DNA of 64,000 bases from Anastrepha obliqua (GCF_027943255.1 NC_072896.1:43798501-43862500), one strand, 5' to 3'; positions 11,362 through 23,610 are shown, counted from the stretch's first letter. The notes: generated by a model from the letters alone, not told the origin. Program-made: numbers and translations.

Positions 11362-12640
11362 GTCCGGCAGAAAACAATTTACGATGAGCGATGAAAGGGG
11401 TACATATTGAAAAATTACTTTCAACATTACTCTTTTGTAGAGGTGTGCTCTATAGCAGACCGTTTTTTGGCTCTGAGCGAATTTAACAGAATTAGCTGAC
11501 GAACTGACGTCACTTGGGATGGGCTTACAAAAAAAAATGTATGTGATTGTGTGGGTGATATACGAAAGAAAACAACACAATGTCACCTCGTTGCCATCTG
11601 AACAATGACTGATTGGACGACTGCCGAATCTTTCTTGTGACGTGGCAGCCGAAGTTTTCCTCACAATTTTCTTTTTCACCATAGTTCAGTAGCAAATAAA
11701 ACATGGTACAGATTTCAAATTTCTACTATAACTGAAGAAAAGTCTGCCCTATAAATTCTCGAGCATTTCCGCAAATGTTATTTCCAAACCAAATATTTCA
11801 GTAATAAATCGATGATTTGCGAGCAGTGTTCAACAATAAAATTAAAAACCGTCTAGGCCACCTGAAATAACATTTAGGATAAAAATTTAGTATGCGCCTC
11901 ATTGCTCATGGTCCTTGCTCAATTTTCATAGCTTTTGAAGTTAAATTAGAGTTTGGGGCAACCCACTGAGTGAGAAACGGGTTCTGATTTTATAAATAAA
12001 TTATAATTCTAACCTTCTTAGCAAGCTTTTAACAAAGCGCTTCAATTGCTTTTCCTCATGCTAACCATTGGTTGGTTTTTCCAACGCAGAGGATGTTACA
12101 CTCCTCCGAGAATGTACCGCAAATAAAACTTTCAGGAGAACATTCAAACCAGCTCGTATGACATCACCTGGTCAGCGGAGCAGCTGTTACTTTATTAGCT
12201 GCCCTCTCCAGAATCTTTCTCTGTAGCAATGCAATGACCTCCTCATCCACGCAATCGAGAGTAGTCAGAAACTATTCCTTTCCATATTATTCAAATCGTT
12301 CACAACTTCTAAGTTTGGTTAACTATAATGTGGATAGCAACCAAACACCCATTAAAAGGTGAGCTAAAGTGAGAAGGTGAACCCTGATGGCGCTACTCCC
12401 TTGTTTTCGGCTTAAGATCTCATCATTGGAGATAGTGTTGTTCTGAATAAAAGTACCCTTAAATAAAAAATACCTAATGGTAAGCTTAGGTACTATCGCA
12501 TAAAAACAACTTAAAATGAAAAGCGGCACAAAGTTTCGGAATTTCAATATATAACTAATGAAAAAGGTGCCCTAAAAACACTCTCCAAATAGGAAATAGA
12601 AGTGTTAGAAAAGGAGCTTTCGATTAGTCATTTATCTGCT
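11362..12640. other. non-coding DNA, no feature recognised
   Basis: A 130-codon minus-strand open frame (11290..11682) overlaps the inverted-repeat unit and has no recognisable domain. Nothing else stands out. Confidence 0.45.
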
Positions 12641-14060
12641 CTATATCTCTGGGCTCACTTGGCGAAAAATTTGCATCTGAAAGCAATAACAAAGTTATCC
12701 AGCAAGATTCGCCGCTAGCGAGTACAGTAATGCCTCATAAAACTGGTAAACCTCATTAGGGATGAAAGGGTGTTGACAAAACACGAAGTGACAAGTTGAA
12801 GCAGCAAATGTTTCCCAGTATGAACGCGATCTTACCAATACTCATCAAATTTCCATTCCGCGATCAATGGAGTGCATTCAAAGAGATTTTCTTTACCAAT
12901 GGTTTCAATAATGAAATAGGTTCCGGGGCCGCATGGTACTTAAGCAATAGTAATGGGTATCACTGCACTATGGGAGAAATGGCAACTGTTTTCCAAACGG
13001 AAATTTTTGCCATTCTGAAAGTAACAAAATGGATAATTGAGAAGAGATGTAGCGGGAAACAGATTGAAGTCTTTAGTGACAGACAGGATGCACTGAATGG
13101 TCTGGAAAATGCAAAGCGAACCTCAAAGATTGTTCAACAATGTGAGAAGAAACTTAATTCTGTTTTAGGATAGAATAAGCTTGTAATTATATAAAGGGTT
13201 TTCCAATAAGAGGTGTTATTTTGATATTCAAAGAAAAATACTATTTTTTTAATATAAATGATCGGATGTTTATTTCATTGTAAAGAGGAAGGTATGCCGT
13301 TAATAGTGGAAAATAACATCAGGCAAATGACCACCACAACCACGTTTACAGGACAATATCCGTTTCATGAAATTTTCCATAACCGAATTGCAAAGTGGCT
13401 GCCTTATATCCTCGACAGCCTCACGAATTCCATCTTTGAGGTCTTGAATCGACCCTGGGCTGTTGGCGTAGAAAATCTCTTTCACGTAGCCCCAAAGATA
13501 AAGTCACAAGGTGTTAAATCACAAGATCGCGGTGGCCAATTGTGATCTCCTCTTCGAGAAATAACTCGGTCCGGAAACTTTTCCCGTAAAAGATCAATGG
13601 TTTCGTTGCTCGTGTGGCACGTAGCGCCGTCTTGTTGAAAATAAACGTTGTTCAGATCAATATCATCCAATCACACACAGGAATTATAAATTGGATCAGC
13701 GATTATGTATGCAATTCTCATTAAAAGCGATGTTCCAGTCTAAAACGCTGCCGAACTGCAAAGTGAGAAGCCCGAACAGAAAACTGGCGAACTTTCTTCT
13801 AACACTCGATAGAAAAGACGTTCGGTTGATGGTCGGTATTATTAAAGGACGCAACCCATGGGGTCAGCAAATGACCACGATTGGAATCATTAAAACCCCC
13901 ATTTACCTGTCTTGCTTAGAACAGCCGGATAGCACTGAGCATTTTCTCTGTGAGTGTGCCGCATTTGCTAAAGCAAGGTTACGAATTTTGGGTTCTGTTG
14001 TCATGGAAATAAGTAAAACTCAAACTGGGGGATATTTTTAGATTTGCCAAAGAATCTGGC
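12640..14060 (+). mobile_element. RNase H LINE 3' half, interrupted by a mariner
   Basis: The RNase H lies at 12796..13173: FFTNGFNNEIGSGAAWYL (catalytic Asp replaced by Asn in the TDGS position), the Glu block VFQTEIFAILKV, and the third-Asp block IEVFSDRQDALNGL. The C-terminal tail follows after an insertion, at 13765..14041: LTLDRKDVRLMVGIIKGRNP, a C..C pair (SCLEQPDSTEHFLCECAAF) and a stop at 14039. The 13194..13680 interval is a DD41D mariner, so the LINE is older. The two halves are still mostly open in one frame each. Confidence 0.85.
13194..13680 (-). mobile_element. DD41D (rosa-type) mariner 3' half
   Basis: The minus-strand protein reads VYFQQDGATCHTSNETIDLL, then ISRRGDHNWPPRSCDLTPCDF, then after a one-base shift WGYVKEIFYANSPGSIQDLK and a C-terminus ending GGHLPDVIFHY. 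Counting from the FQQD Asp to the final Asp of SCDLTPCD gives 41 intervening residues, the DD41D spacing. Only one terminus survives: AAGGGTTTTCCAATAAG after TA at 13192..13193. The N-terminal half and the other TIR are missing. Confidence 0.85.
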
Positions 14061-14323
14061 AAGTTCTCCCTGGACTAGCTATCTCTGTCTCTATTCTATG
14101 CTATCCATTTCTTTGTGTTACTTCTCTCCTTTCCTCCTTGACTATCTACCCTTTTATTTTTCAGAGCTTCAAGTAAATGGGCTTTTTAGTCTGAGTGTTT
14201 CAGGAGTTATCATTCTTTCGGTGTTTCTTGCCTCGCCTTTTTCAATTTCAATACTCATTAAGTGCTTCCAAACAAATGTGATTGTTGCAGCTCTTTTCCA
14301 GCGGTACTAATCAGTCGCTTCAT

Positions 14324-14360
14324 CTATTCGCCAATCGCTAACGCTTAGCGAATCGAATAG
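14324..14360. repeat. short imperfect palindrome
   Basis: CTATTCGCCAATCGCTAA faces TTAGCGAATCGAATAG across three bases, giving a hairpin of two stems (CTATTCG and CGCTAA) with a small bulge. Function unknown. Confidence 0.5.
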
Positions 14361-14766
14361 GCCCAAAGTTGCTTAGGCGCTAAAGGATCCAAAAGCAGAT
14401 GTAGCGCAAGAACAACTAGACTTCATTTTTATAATATTTCTGCCCTTTCGTTCGGGCATGCAGAAAATCGCGCTTAAATTTACACTCGACCCTACAGGTT
14501 GATAGGTCAGAAAAGGCCACCCACTTCGCAGGTAAGAGCAATAAAAAATACATTATTCAAAAGCCAGGAGTATTCTACAATTTGTAATAACACTTCACTT
14601 TATTTATTGAGGAAGCACTGAATTTTTCCGTTATAAAATATTATTAGTCAACTAATTGTCAAACAACGCCCCGGTATGCATTCTTTCACAAGTTGATTGT
14701 GCACATTTGTATCTTGTATGTATACTAATCCTTAATTCTTGACCTTATTTCTAAAACCATTAAAAA

Positions 14767-15042
14767 TCAAAATCTCGACACTGTGCGCCCACTAACGACG
14801 CTCGCTTCTGGCATTCGCCGCTGCCGCTGCCGCTGCCGCTGCTGCTGCTGCTGCTGTAATAAACTTATTTGAGGCGCACAATTAGCGCGCTCGTAAAATG
14901 CTTTGCAATATCTGTTGGCGTTGCCATTGCTAATGTTGATGTTGATGTTGCTGCCGTTTCCGTTGCTTTTGCTGCAGCCGTGCACTGTAAATTCACCGGC
15001 GGTTGCTGACATATCCCCCTCTCTTTTCACTCCTACCGTCAC
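14767..15042 (-). other. low-complexity open frame, doubtful gene
   Basis: A 91-codon minus-strand frame made of Asn/Gly/Ser and Gln/Arg repeats encoded by trinucleotide runs (14816..14857 is a GCTGCC/GCTGCT microsatellite). No domain, TATA box or splice signals are obvious. Most likely a by-product of the microsatellite, though Gln-rich stretches do occur in real fly exons. Confidence 0.2.
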
Positions 15043-16080
15043 TTCTGTTGACTATCTTAATAATGTTTTAGATTTTATAATACCATAAATGTTGAAATTA
15101 ATGCACGAAAGCGATTTTGCTATTATAATTTGGTGTTTGGAATTTGCCAGCCGCACTACTAATAAATGTGCAACAATAACAACAACAACAACAGCAGGCT
15201 GCGTGCTGTTATACCCACGAGGTACTCAACTCGCGGCATCCAACTGTGTTATTGGCTGCTGATGCCGCTCGTGATTATTAGTACGAAATTGTTTATTAGC
15301 AATTTGTGAAAATATTTTGTATTTCAAATTAACTGCTTTTTAATGACCGCAAAATGTAAAAACCAACAACAACAAGGAGGCACACATACAAGCATACAAT
15401 TACAGGTATCAAGCATACAATTTCATATCATTTCTATTTGACACTCCCCACAAAATCAGTTTACTTTGCATGAATGTTGCCGTGCCTGAAACTGTTGCAT
15501 GCCTCTACCTTGTTGCTGATGCTATGTAATTGAGCTGTGTTCTGCTGTGGCACCGATTTGATACCAGCTGCTGCCTCAGTGATTTTACCATAAAATTTTG
15601 TACTTTGTAGTTAATTGAATGAATCGCAGATATTCAGCACATACAAGTAATGTGGCGGCCAACGGTGGCCACAGTACAAACATTGTGTGCTCCCGGCCAT
15701 CAGTTAATTTTCGCCCAAATATGTAGCATACATTTGTGGCATGCCACTCAACATGCTTGCCAACAGTTAATGAAGTGGTTTTGTGAGGTGCACAGACTTA
15801 GCGCAGAGTGCATATTTTGATGCAGGTGCTGCATCAGTTCAGTTATTCATGCTCATGAATTTGAATGTGGGTATGTGAGATAAACAATACTGAATTGATA
15901 CATAAATCATGATATTATAAAACGGAATTTGATGAATTGGATAACAATGGTTAGTCAATTTCTGGCTAAAGGATTAATGCTATAGAAAAGCTATGGATAT
16001 TGTACTAAAAATTGCCCCTAATAAATCAAATCTAACAAATCAAATGGTATGAACCATTTGTTTTCGAAATTGGACAAGAC
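15043..16080. other. non-coding DNA with CAA microsatellites
   Basis: Contains CAA runs near 15172..15192 and 15362..15374 and otherwise moderately complex sequence typical of fly single-copy intergenic DNA. No gene or RNA recognised. Confidence 0.5.
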
Positions 16081-17390
16081 TTTATGAAGCTGGAAAGTTA
16101 GCTAATGCTATAGAAGAAATGAAAAGACATAAAATCGAGACTTGGTGGCCTAATAATGGTACTCGCAATTCTAACGGTGTAAAAATGTACTACTTTGGAA
16201 ACGTTACCAGCAGACATCGAAATGGAGTTGAAATCATGTTGTCAAAAAATTTAGCTGAGACAATAACAGATTTTATACCCTTATCGGATAGAGCCATGCT
16301 CATAAAATTTCAATTCTAAGTCCATTAACTTAAACCAATTTTCAGGTTTATGCTCCGACATCAGAAACATCAAATACAGAAATAGAAAAGTTTTATGATG
16401 AAGTAAAAAAGTTGATGAATTTAGTAAAGCTCCACGAAACGTCTTTAACGCTAAAGTAGGCAATGAAAACGTTGAAGGCGTGATAGGATCCTTTAGTTTC
16501 GCTACAAGAAACGAAAGGCGTGAACGTTTGGTACAATTCTGTCAGGAAGAAGACTTTAAGATAACTACCACATGGTTTAGTTTACCAAAAAGGCGGGTTT
16601 TATACATGGAAATCTCCAGAGATAGTGACGTTAATATCGTTAGAAACCAAATAGATTACATTCTAATAAATAAAATATTCCAAACATCAGTCGCAAAAGT
16701 TACCACTAACTCAAGCGCTGATGTACTATCAGACCACAATTCATTACAAAACAACACATACAAAAAAGTTTAAACAAGATCATAAACCGTCGCTTCAACT
16801 TCTTCAATATCAAGATATTAACGTTGCTGTTAGAAAAGACATAAATAAATATACCTACAACTTAAATTACCGAGACAACAACACCAAACATATGGATGTA
16901 GAGACAATATGGATTCATACTAAACACATTTTTGAAGATACAACAAATAAATTACTGAAACAGAAGAAAATTTAAGGAAAAGAAGAATGGATGACGGACA
17001 AAATATTAGTATTGATGGAAGAAAGACGAAAATTTAAGTCCAAAAAATGACATGGTGTATATTCAAAGGATTGGCTGCAGTCGACCTTCGTGCCGTTGCC
17101 TAAAAAATCCAGAGCTAACAAATGCGATGATTATCGATTCATTAGTTTAATGAGTCGTGGCTTGAAAATATTCCGTCAAATCTTTCACAACCGTTTATTT
17201 ACAAAATGCGAACCATAGATCGTACACAATTTGAAATCAAACAAGCTATGGCAACGTGTGAAGCTTTGTTCAGCCTTCAAATCCTAGTACAAAACTGTAA
17301 AGACGACCAAAAATATATTTTTATATGCTTCATTGACTGTGAAAAGGCTTTTGATGAGGTACTGCACACAAAACTATTTGACATTTAATG
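16080..17390 (+). mobile_element. RTE-like non-LTR element, endonuclease and start of RT
   Basis: The apurinic-type endonuclease is spread over several frames. 16119..16319 has RHRNGVEIMLSKNLAETITD; 16340..16400 has the QVYAPTSETSNTEIEKFYDE strand; 16500..16650 has TRNERRERLVQFCQEEDF and YTW/YMEISRDSDVN; then NQIDYILINKIFQ and the SDHN motif near 16735. The RT begins near 17100 (DDYRFISLMS) and reaches FICFIDCEKAFDEVLHTKLFDI at 17320..17388, the A-motif Asp block, before it stops. This order and wording match the RTE-type endonuclease-RT common in insects. At least five frame breaks; the rest of the RT is missing. Confidence 0.8.
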
Positions 17391-17417
17391 TAAAGTTCGT
17401 AGCGTTTTTACCGAAAA

Positions 17418-17610
17418 CTTTTATTTAAACAAACAACAAGCGGAAAATATGGTAATGGTTGATGCAAGGTCCGGAGAATACGGCGGATGCTGAAGGTCCC
17501 TATTCGAGCACTTGGAGTGCGGCTTTGACGGCTTGTGTAACATGGGGTCTAGCGTTGTCGTGAAGGAGTATGGTTTGACCATGTCGATCGAAATGTTGAT
17601 TTTTATCTCC
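17418..17610 (-). mobile_element. mariner transposase fragment
   Basis: The minus strand gives ILLHDNARPHVTQAVKAALQ, with the second catalytic Asp, then after an indel a degraded PPYSPDLA..NYHIF segment with the third. This is a DD34D-type core of under 200 bp, with no TIRs. It abuts the truncated RTE-like element. Not closely similar to the mariner at 8190..9432. Confidence 0.7.
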
Positions 17611-18224
17611 TAGGCATTCCATTTCTAAGCCTCATAACTAATAAAAAATTAAATAACTCAAAAATACAACTGACATAGTTTTGTAGAGCAGAAAGAGCTC
17701 TAATGAATGAATTTGCATTTGAAGGCTCAGCTATCCGGGAAGGTTAATTCTAACATAATTTTAACGAGCCTATATTTGCTGATATATTAAAAACAAATCA
17801 ATCAATTGAAATATTTGTTCTTTGTTATTCAACTTTGAAATGTTTGATTGTGCTCTGCGTGTATCTCGATAACGACTTAATAAAACTCACCAAAACTTGA
17901 CACATGTATTGTTCTCTGCCTTATTTAGATTCGATATATATAAGTATAATATATTATTGAGATCAGACCAAAACCACTCCCTTTCATATATTAAGACTAA
18001 ATTTCCACCTTCCGTCAGATGTTACAAGCTATACATATATCTGGTTCTCCTAATGATTCCAAAAATTAACAGTCAACTCAAATTCAATGTTTCTATAATG
18101 TGGGCGGGTATGTAAAATTCGGTCCGTACCGATTTAGTATTCCTTATTTATTTAATATTTATTTTATTATTTATTATTAACGTTTTGTTTTGGTTTATTC
18201 AACGAAGATTTGAAGATTTAATTT
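17611..18224. other. AT-rich non-coding DNA
   Basis: Nothing recognised. The right edge is an inverted repeat that recurs at 20535..20580. Confidence 0.45.
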
Positions 18225-18394
18225 AAGGGGTTAGGGGTAGTCAGAAATTATTTTCATTAATTTTTTTTTTTGCTAGTCAATTGCTATATTTTACTAAAAT
18301 AAAAACACAGCATTAATACATCATATTTCGACTTGGCTTAGCAAAATTTGAAAAAAAAAAATTAATAATTGTAAAAGTTATCGCTGTTTGTGTG

Positions 18395-20110
18395 GAGCCG
18401 GTTTCTCCAAAAGTCCCTTGCTGTGATCCTCACAAGTCCTGGTTGGTCGGTTTAAGGGTGATCCCGCATCGGAGTGCCACATAGACCGCAAGTTGGGTCC
18501 GTTGTATTGCCCTATAGCTCATTATATTATATGATTTCCCCACCTAACCGAGATTTTTACTATAGATTTTGATCCAAGAAATTAATTCGTTTCGAGAATT
18601 TAATGAGAGATTAGATTTTCAGGTCCGAGAGTACTGAAAGATTGTCAATTGTTGGAGAGCCTAGAAGAGCGAGTCGACTTCTGGCTAGACCGGGACAACT
18701 GCACAGCAAATGCCTGCTCGATACTTCCTCATCTTCGTCCTCGCAGTATATGCACATTTTGAGGAACCCCGAGCCGACGTGCGTGAGTGCCCAAAAGGCA
18801 GTGGCCGGTGATAAGAGATATTATATGCCTTAGTTCGTGTTTCGAAAGACTTATAAGGGTTTTTGTCTGTTTCAGATTGTAGGATAGCCAGATTTGTCTA
18901 GTCGTAACGCAAGTAAAGGGTTTTTCAATAAGGGCGGGTAGATGTTGAAATGGAATAAAATGGCGTTTGCTGTGTAGCACGTAGCGCCGTCCTGCTGGAA
19001 CCATATGTCGTCTAGGTCCATATGGTTCAATATGGGTCATAAGAAATTGGAAGGGCCACCACGTCTACCGAAAAATGGGCGCAAAGTTTTATCATTTGAA
19101 CGTGCTGCTCAATCGTGTAACTTGCCTTGATGATTTAGCATAAGCAACTGAATAATAAACAAAAGATTTGACAGATGTTACCAAAACAAAATGGCTGCCA
19201 CAGGGCGCCAAAATCGACCCGCGCCAATTGAAAAACCCTTTAGTTTCCACTCGCCACCTTCGATCAGCAATGCTGTGAAATTCTCGATCAATGATCATTT
19301 TACATGTTGAGAGCGGAGTGTGGATTGTGGGTAAGTTACTAACATTTGATTGCGCAGCTCCAGCTCTCGCGAGCTCATCAGCTTTGCAGTTACCTTCGAA
19401 TCCACTGTGACCCGGTATCCAGATAACTTGGACAGAATTCTGAACACTTATCTCGTTAAGAGATAAGAGATAGGATCGAACCACATCTGAGTGGGTATAA
19501 GAGAAGCTGAGTGCTCGAACGGCCGCTTGACTGTCAGTGAAAAAGCGGATATCCTCTAGTGATATTCTCTTTTCTAAGAGTTTTCGCAGCATACTAGATA
19601 GCGCATACTTCCGCTTGGAATACACTACAGTAGTCGGGTAATCTAAATGATAGATTTATGTGAAGGGAATTGGAAAAGATTCCAAATCCCACTTTACCGT
19701 CTTGTTTTGAACCATCTGTATATATATATAATCAGAGGGCCATCGATTTCGGTAAGATTTGTCTTCTATTCTTCCCTGGTTGGAAGTGAACAGGAGCATA
19801 TCAAGGGTGGTGATGGAAGACTTACATGATAGTCTATGTCGGTAGAGATAACAGTGTTCCTGTTCAGTATAGCCGAATGGCCAAGATACTTTTTCCCTTT
19901 CGATATGGCATTCATGCGTGTCGCTGCTTTCGCTGCAATCACAAGTCCTACTCGAAAAGTATTTGTCGGAATGACTTCAAACTTCCACACACTATTTTTA
20001 AGTTCGTGCGGTTTTACAACAGATGGCGTAACTTGATTATTATTCCATCGATCCACATTTCCAAACATTCATTGGAGAGCTACTGTCGTAAGGCACAAAC
20101 GTCAGTATAA
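18395..20110 (-). mobile_element. RNase H LINE 3' half, minus strand
   Basis: Read on the minus strand from the right. A degraded pre-RNase H region (19766..20068) is followed by RNase H starting YTDGSKQDGKVGFGIF near 19715. Next come the Glu block FQAEV near 19620, FFTDSQAAVRALSFSYTHSD and VIWIPGHSGFEGNCKADELA in the frame 19092..19625. The frame is then broken by an inserted element (18916..19240). Downstream the tail LITGHCLLGTHARRLGV and a Cys-rich stretch with HLLCSCPGLARSRL run to about 18640, followed by a 3' UTR to about 18395. A frameshift lies at 19620. This is one of the more complete RNase H domains in the window. Confidence 0.85.
18916..19240 (-). mobile_element. DD41D mariner deletion derivative (325 bp)
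   Basis: Bounded by TA at 18914..18915 and 19241..19242. TIR AAGGGTTTTTCAAT is identical at both ends for 14 bp and similar for about 10 more, and close to the terminus of the DD41D copy at 13194. The minus strand keeps a short transposase piece (IWFQQDGATCY around 18980..19010). It interrupts the LINE tail at 18395..20110. Confidence 0.88.
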
Positions 20111-20156
20111 GTTTTTTATTTGAAGCGTAAACAACAATATTTTTACCACACTTGAA

Positions 20157-20515
20157 AATGTCGAATTTCGTGCCAAATAATGTGTTTTTGCGGGGAATTC
20201 TTTAATATGAAGAAAAAAGCAGCCGAAAGTCATCGTATCTTGGTGGAAGTTTATGGTGAGCATGCTCTAGCTGAGCGAACGTGCCAGAAGTGGTTTGCAC
20301 GCTTTAAAAGTGGTGATTTTGGCCGCGCCGCCAAAGTTCATGGATACCGAATTGGAGGAATTGCTCGATCAAGATCCGGCTCAAACGCAAGAAGAGGTTG
20401 CAAAAACTTTGGGAGTTGATCAATCAACCATTTCCAAACGTTTAAAAGCCATGGGAATGATCCGAAATTGAAATTTCGAAAAAAAACCGCACGAACTTAT
20501 TCATAGACCTATTAC
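20157..20515 (+). mobile_element. mauritiana-type mariner N-terminal fragment
   Basis: From ATG at 20158 (MSNFVPN) through a one-base shift to KKKAAESHRILVEVYGEHAL, RTCQKWFARFKSGDF, and after another shift MDTELEELLDQDPAQTQEEV and GVDQSTISKRLKAMGMIR. This is the paired HTH DNA-binding domain, and the wording is that of the mauritiana (Mos1) subfamily. The catalytic domain is missing; sequence degenerates into A-runs at 20520. Confidence 0.85.
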
Positions 20516-20617
20516 CTCAAAAAAAAAAATGCAAAAAAAAAATCCAATTTTTTGAAAATTCTGACTACCCCTAACCCCTTGAGTTGAATAAAGTTTGACT
20601 GAGTATGGAAATATATA

Positions 20618-21420
20618 CAAAGGGTGATCACTGTCAAACTAAATAATTTTTCAGAATTGATTGCCATTTCATCGTGGAAAGACTTACGCCACGACAACGT
20701 TTACAAATCGTACAACTGTATTACGAAAATCGACGCCCTGTGAAAAGTATTCATCGTGCGCTCAGCTCAACGATGAAAGCTCAGCGATGAGACCCATTTT
20801 AGGCTTAATGCCTACGCCAATACGCAAAAATGACGTATATGTGCTATAGATCATCCCTAAGCCATTCAGGAGCAGCCATCACATAAATTAAAAACAACTG
20901 TTTGGAGCGGCCTATGGGACGGGGGAACCATCGGCCCATATTTCTTCAAAGTCAAGGAGTAAAAGTGAATGGCGAACGCTATCGCGCCATGGTAAACAAC
21001 TTATTCGTATATTGGAAATCGAAGCCTGTGATTTCGACAACGTTTGGTTCCAACAAGACTGCGCTACTTGCCATACAGTCCGCGAAACAATGGATTTACT
21101 GCGTCGTCGTTTTGGTGAGCAATTTATCTCTTCTTTAGTCACACCTTTAAACTTTTATTAGTAGAGTTATGTAAGGTCTAAGTAGTTTGTGTATGAACCA
21201 GCGTCGATTGAGGCATTGGAAGTCAATATTACTAAAGTTACTCGCGAGAAACCTACCGAAGTCCTCCAGCGAAACATTCAAAATTGGTTTTTATGGATGT
21301 TATTGTCTTTCAAAAATAAATGTCATGAACGGTTCTACACAAAAATAATAAAGATTGTCCAATCAGTTTGAGTTTTATTAAATTTGAAATACGATATCTC
21401 TAAGCCTAACTCACCCTTTA
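20618..21420 (+). mobile_element. DD41D mariner, internally deleted (803 bp)
   Basis: TIRs CAAAGGGTGA / TCACCCTTTA, flanked by TA at 20616..20617 and 21421..21422. The plus-strand transposase starts near 20660 with ERLTPRQRLQIVQLYYENRR, then jumps to NDEAHFRLNAYAN-like sequence near 20800, WCGLWDGGTIGPYF near 20910 and WFQQDCATCHTVRETMDLL near 21040..21110. The C-terminal IEALEVNITKVTREKPTEV follows at 21207..21263. The HTH linker, the third Asp segment and several frames are lost. Same lineage as 13194..13680. Confidence 0.85.
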
Positions 21421-21423
21421 TAA

Positions 21424-21725
21424 TTACATATATATAATTGACGCTTACACCCTTTGTTGGGTGTTTGGATGGACTCCTCCCCCTATTTGTATTGTGCGTC
21501 TGGAACCTATAGTTTTAGGCCGACTCCGAACGGCAGATGGTTTTTTATAGGAGATTTTTTTCATAGCAGAAATACGCTCGGAGGTTAGCCTGTCGGAGGG
21601 CGATTGCTATTAGAAAAAATCCGTTCTATCATTTGGTAATTCATGCCCGGGCATTTTGTATTTCGAAGCTGGGCGCTACCGAATGGTGGTCACGCATCAA
21701 CACTTTCCTTTACGGCGATCGAAAG
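21424..21725 (-). repeat. tRNA-derived SINE, near full length
   Basis: Tail at the left (ATATATATAATT at 21427..21439), then the inverse-strand landmarks ACCCTTTGTTGGGTGTTTGG, CCGACTCCGAACGGCAGA near 21521 and GGGCGATTGCTATTAGAAAA near 21598. The head (21650..21725) is damaged, although CTACCGAATGG and GTCACGCATCAAC remain. It starts directly next to the DD41D element, so it probably inserted at that element's edge. Confidence 0.85.
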
Positions 21726-23400
21726 TTTTCGCTTAATTTGAAAATTAATTTTGACTGGCAATGCTATATGCTTTGCCTTAACGGTAAAACAGTTCTTTGG
21801 GGTATTTTCTATTATTATTAGTTTCAAATTCCTAATTCGTATTTAAAAAAAAATAGTTTGTTATTTCTGAGATATCAATACCAATATCATCTACTAATAT
21901 AAAATAAAATAGCCAAATATGGTTTTTAGGAAGTTGTCCACCAGAAGTTTGGCCACCAAAATACATGCAAGTAATCTAACCGAAAAAACTTCACAAAGAA
22001 CATACACTCAGCCATTCAGCTTTTGAATTTGTTGTTGTGCTCCAAATTTCTGTAATTTCTCCCACTTCATTTCCAGTTAAACCAATGCTGTTGCACTGAT
22101 TCCAAAGCAAACCGAAAACAACAACATGAACAAAAACAAATGAACCAAAAAGCCGCAATTTTGCCGCCAGCGGCCTTTGATGGACTCGCTGTTGTTGCTA
22201 TATGTGCACCCCTTATATATGTATGTACTTTAGTTTTCTTGTTGTTGTTATTGTTTTTGATGCCGGCTGTTGCTTTCAACATTTCGCGTTCACTGCCGCT
22301 GACCGGCTTTGATCTTTTACCACGAAAGCCGCATTATTGACAGTTTGAAAGCAAATAAAATATGCTTTCCGATTGATACGCAAGCAAAGTAGAGCAGAAT
22401 AAGGCCACCAAACTTTATTGCTGCCACTGACGCGTCGTTTGCTCAAACTGTTTTTGTTATGCCTGTTTGCCGTTTTGTTATTGCTTGCGTATGCTTTCAT
22501 TCAATCGCATTATTGCCATAACAATTCCCTCCAATAAATCTTTTAGTTGTCTTAGGAAATGAACATTTCTTCCTTCGCCTCATTTGGCTGTCACCCCTTC
22601 TCCCAGTCATCTGGATTTAGCATTACCTTTTAATATTTCACAAACATGCGTCCAACTCAGGCGCTGGCAGAAAAGGGTTAATGCTTTGGGTGATGGCAAG
22701 TAGTCGCAGCTTCGATTCCGTTTGGGGCAGCCAAAGTGGCAACCACGAATTAGGGGATCTTCTCCAGACATTAGCATCAACTGGTCCAACCGGTAGCACA
22801 TTTCACTATGTTGCGTGCTTTTTTTATCGTCTTTACTGGAAATTTATTGTGTACTCAATTTGTGTTCTCTTCATGACATCTTTTTTTTTCGCTTACCCAT
22901 ATTTGGTTCTTCGGAGTTTTTTCTTTTGAGTGATCAAATCTTTTGCCTTTATTAGTATGGCTACAACTACAAGCAGAATAATAGCAAACTCCAATGGAAA
23001 AACCAGCTTAGAAATCCATAACACAAATGTAACAAATTAAAAATCTTGTCATCCGCGGCTTCCTGCTTTTGGAGTCGTGAGCTACAAGTCAACTCAGTGA
23101 ATTCTTAACAAGAACAGGCAAGGCTGCAATAAGCTTCAGGCTGCGAGTGAATTGGATATCGCCGAGAGAGCTTAGGACTCATTTCTGCTATCTTCTGTCA
23201 CTTGTGAGTTGGAATCGTCTCAGCTAGCCTACTATCGTGAGACTAAGATTCAGTCCTTTTGGCTCTCACTTTATTCATTCGCTTGAGAAGATGGATATTA
23301 GACGCCTGTGAAGCTTCTGATAAGCACGCAGCGAATTTACTTTACATTCACAGTTCCCAATACTCATTGTTCAGCTATTTCCTCTCCTCCAATCTATTTT
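21726..23400. other. non-coding DNA, nothing recognised
   Basis: Includes a Q/N-like low-complexity stretch (CAACAACA and TTGTTGTT runs near 22030, 22110 and 22235..22257) and otherwise complex sequence. I could not assign any open frame here. Confidence 0.45.
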
Positions 23401-23403
23401 ACT

Positions 23404-23610
23404 TAACATGTGTGTTACGGCAGGTAGGTGAAATGGTTGAAGTACCACTTTGTCATTCCCCAAGTACCACTAAAACGCCGTTTTGATAGCATTTCGAGAC
23501 CTCCAACAAGCAGATATGTACGCCCAACCAGAGGTGTTGATGTAATGGAGAAGATTTATGGGAGCACTTTCCCAGACTGTTGAAGAATAGAGTACCCAGT
23601 GACCTAAATC
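23404..23610 (-). mobile_element. LINE 3'-end fragment (same family as 63080..64000)
   Basis: Shares blocks in order with 63085..63230 and 29215..29285: GGTAGGTGAAATGGTTGAAG at the 3' end, CACTAAAACGCCGTTTTGAT, GAGACCTCCAACAAGCAGAT, and the AGTACCCAGTGACCTAAATC edge. Only 3' UTR and the very end of the coding region remain. Confidence 0.8.

Larger units (their letters stand above)
18225..20580. repeat. inverted-repeat pair enclosing 2.3 kb of other elements
   Basis: AAGGGGTTAGGGGTAGTCAG at 18225..18244 is the exact inverse of the sequence ending at 20580. Similarity continues inward through AT-rich sequence for about 45 bp at reduced identity. The enclosed DNA is not a single transposon: it holds a minus-strand LINE with a DD41D derivative in it, and a mariner N-terminal fragment. 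Read as the TIRs of an unidentified DNA transposon that received later insertions, or as two inverted solo copies. Confidence 0.6.

Noticed and set aside
11290..11682. 130-codon minus-strand frame
   Set aside because: Starts beyond and runs through the inverted-repeat unit; no recognisable domain and composition like random AT-rich translation.
14767..15042. Gln/Asn-rich 91-codon minus-strand frame as a gene
   Set aside because: It is mostly the translation of trinucleotide microsatellites, with no promoter, splice signals or domain.
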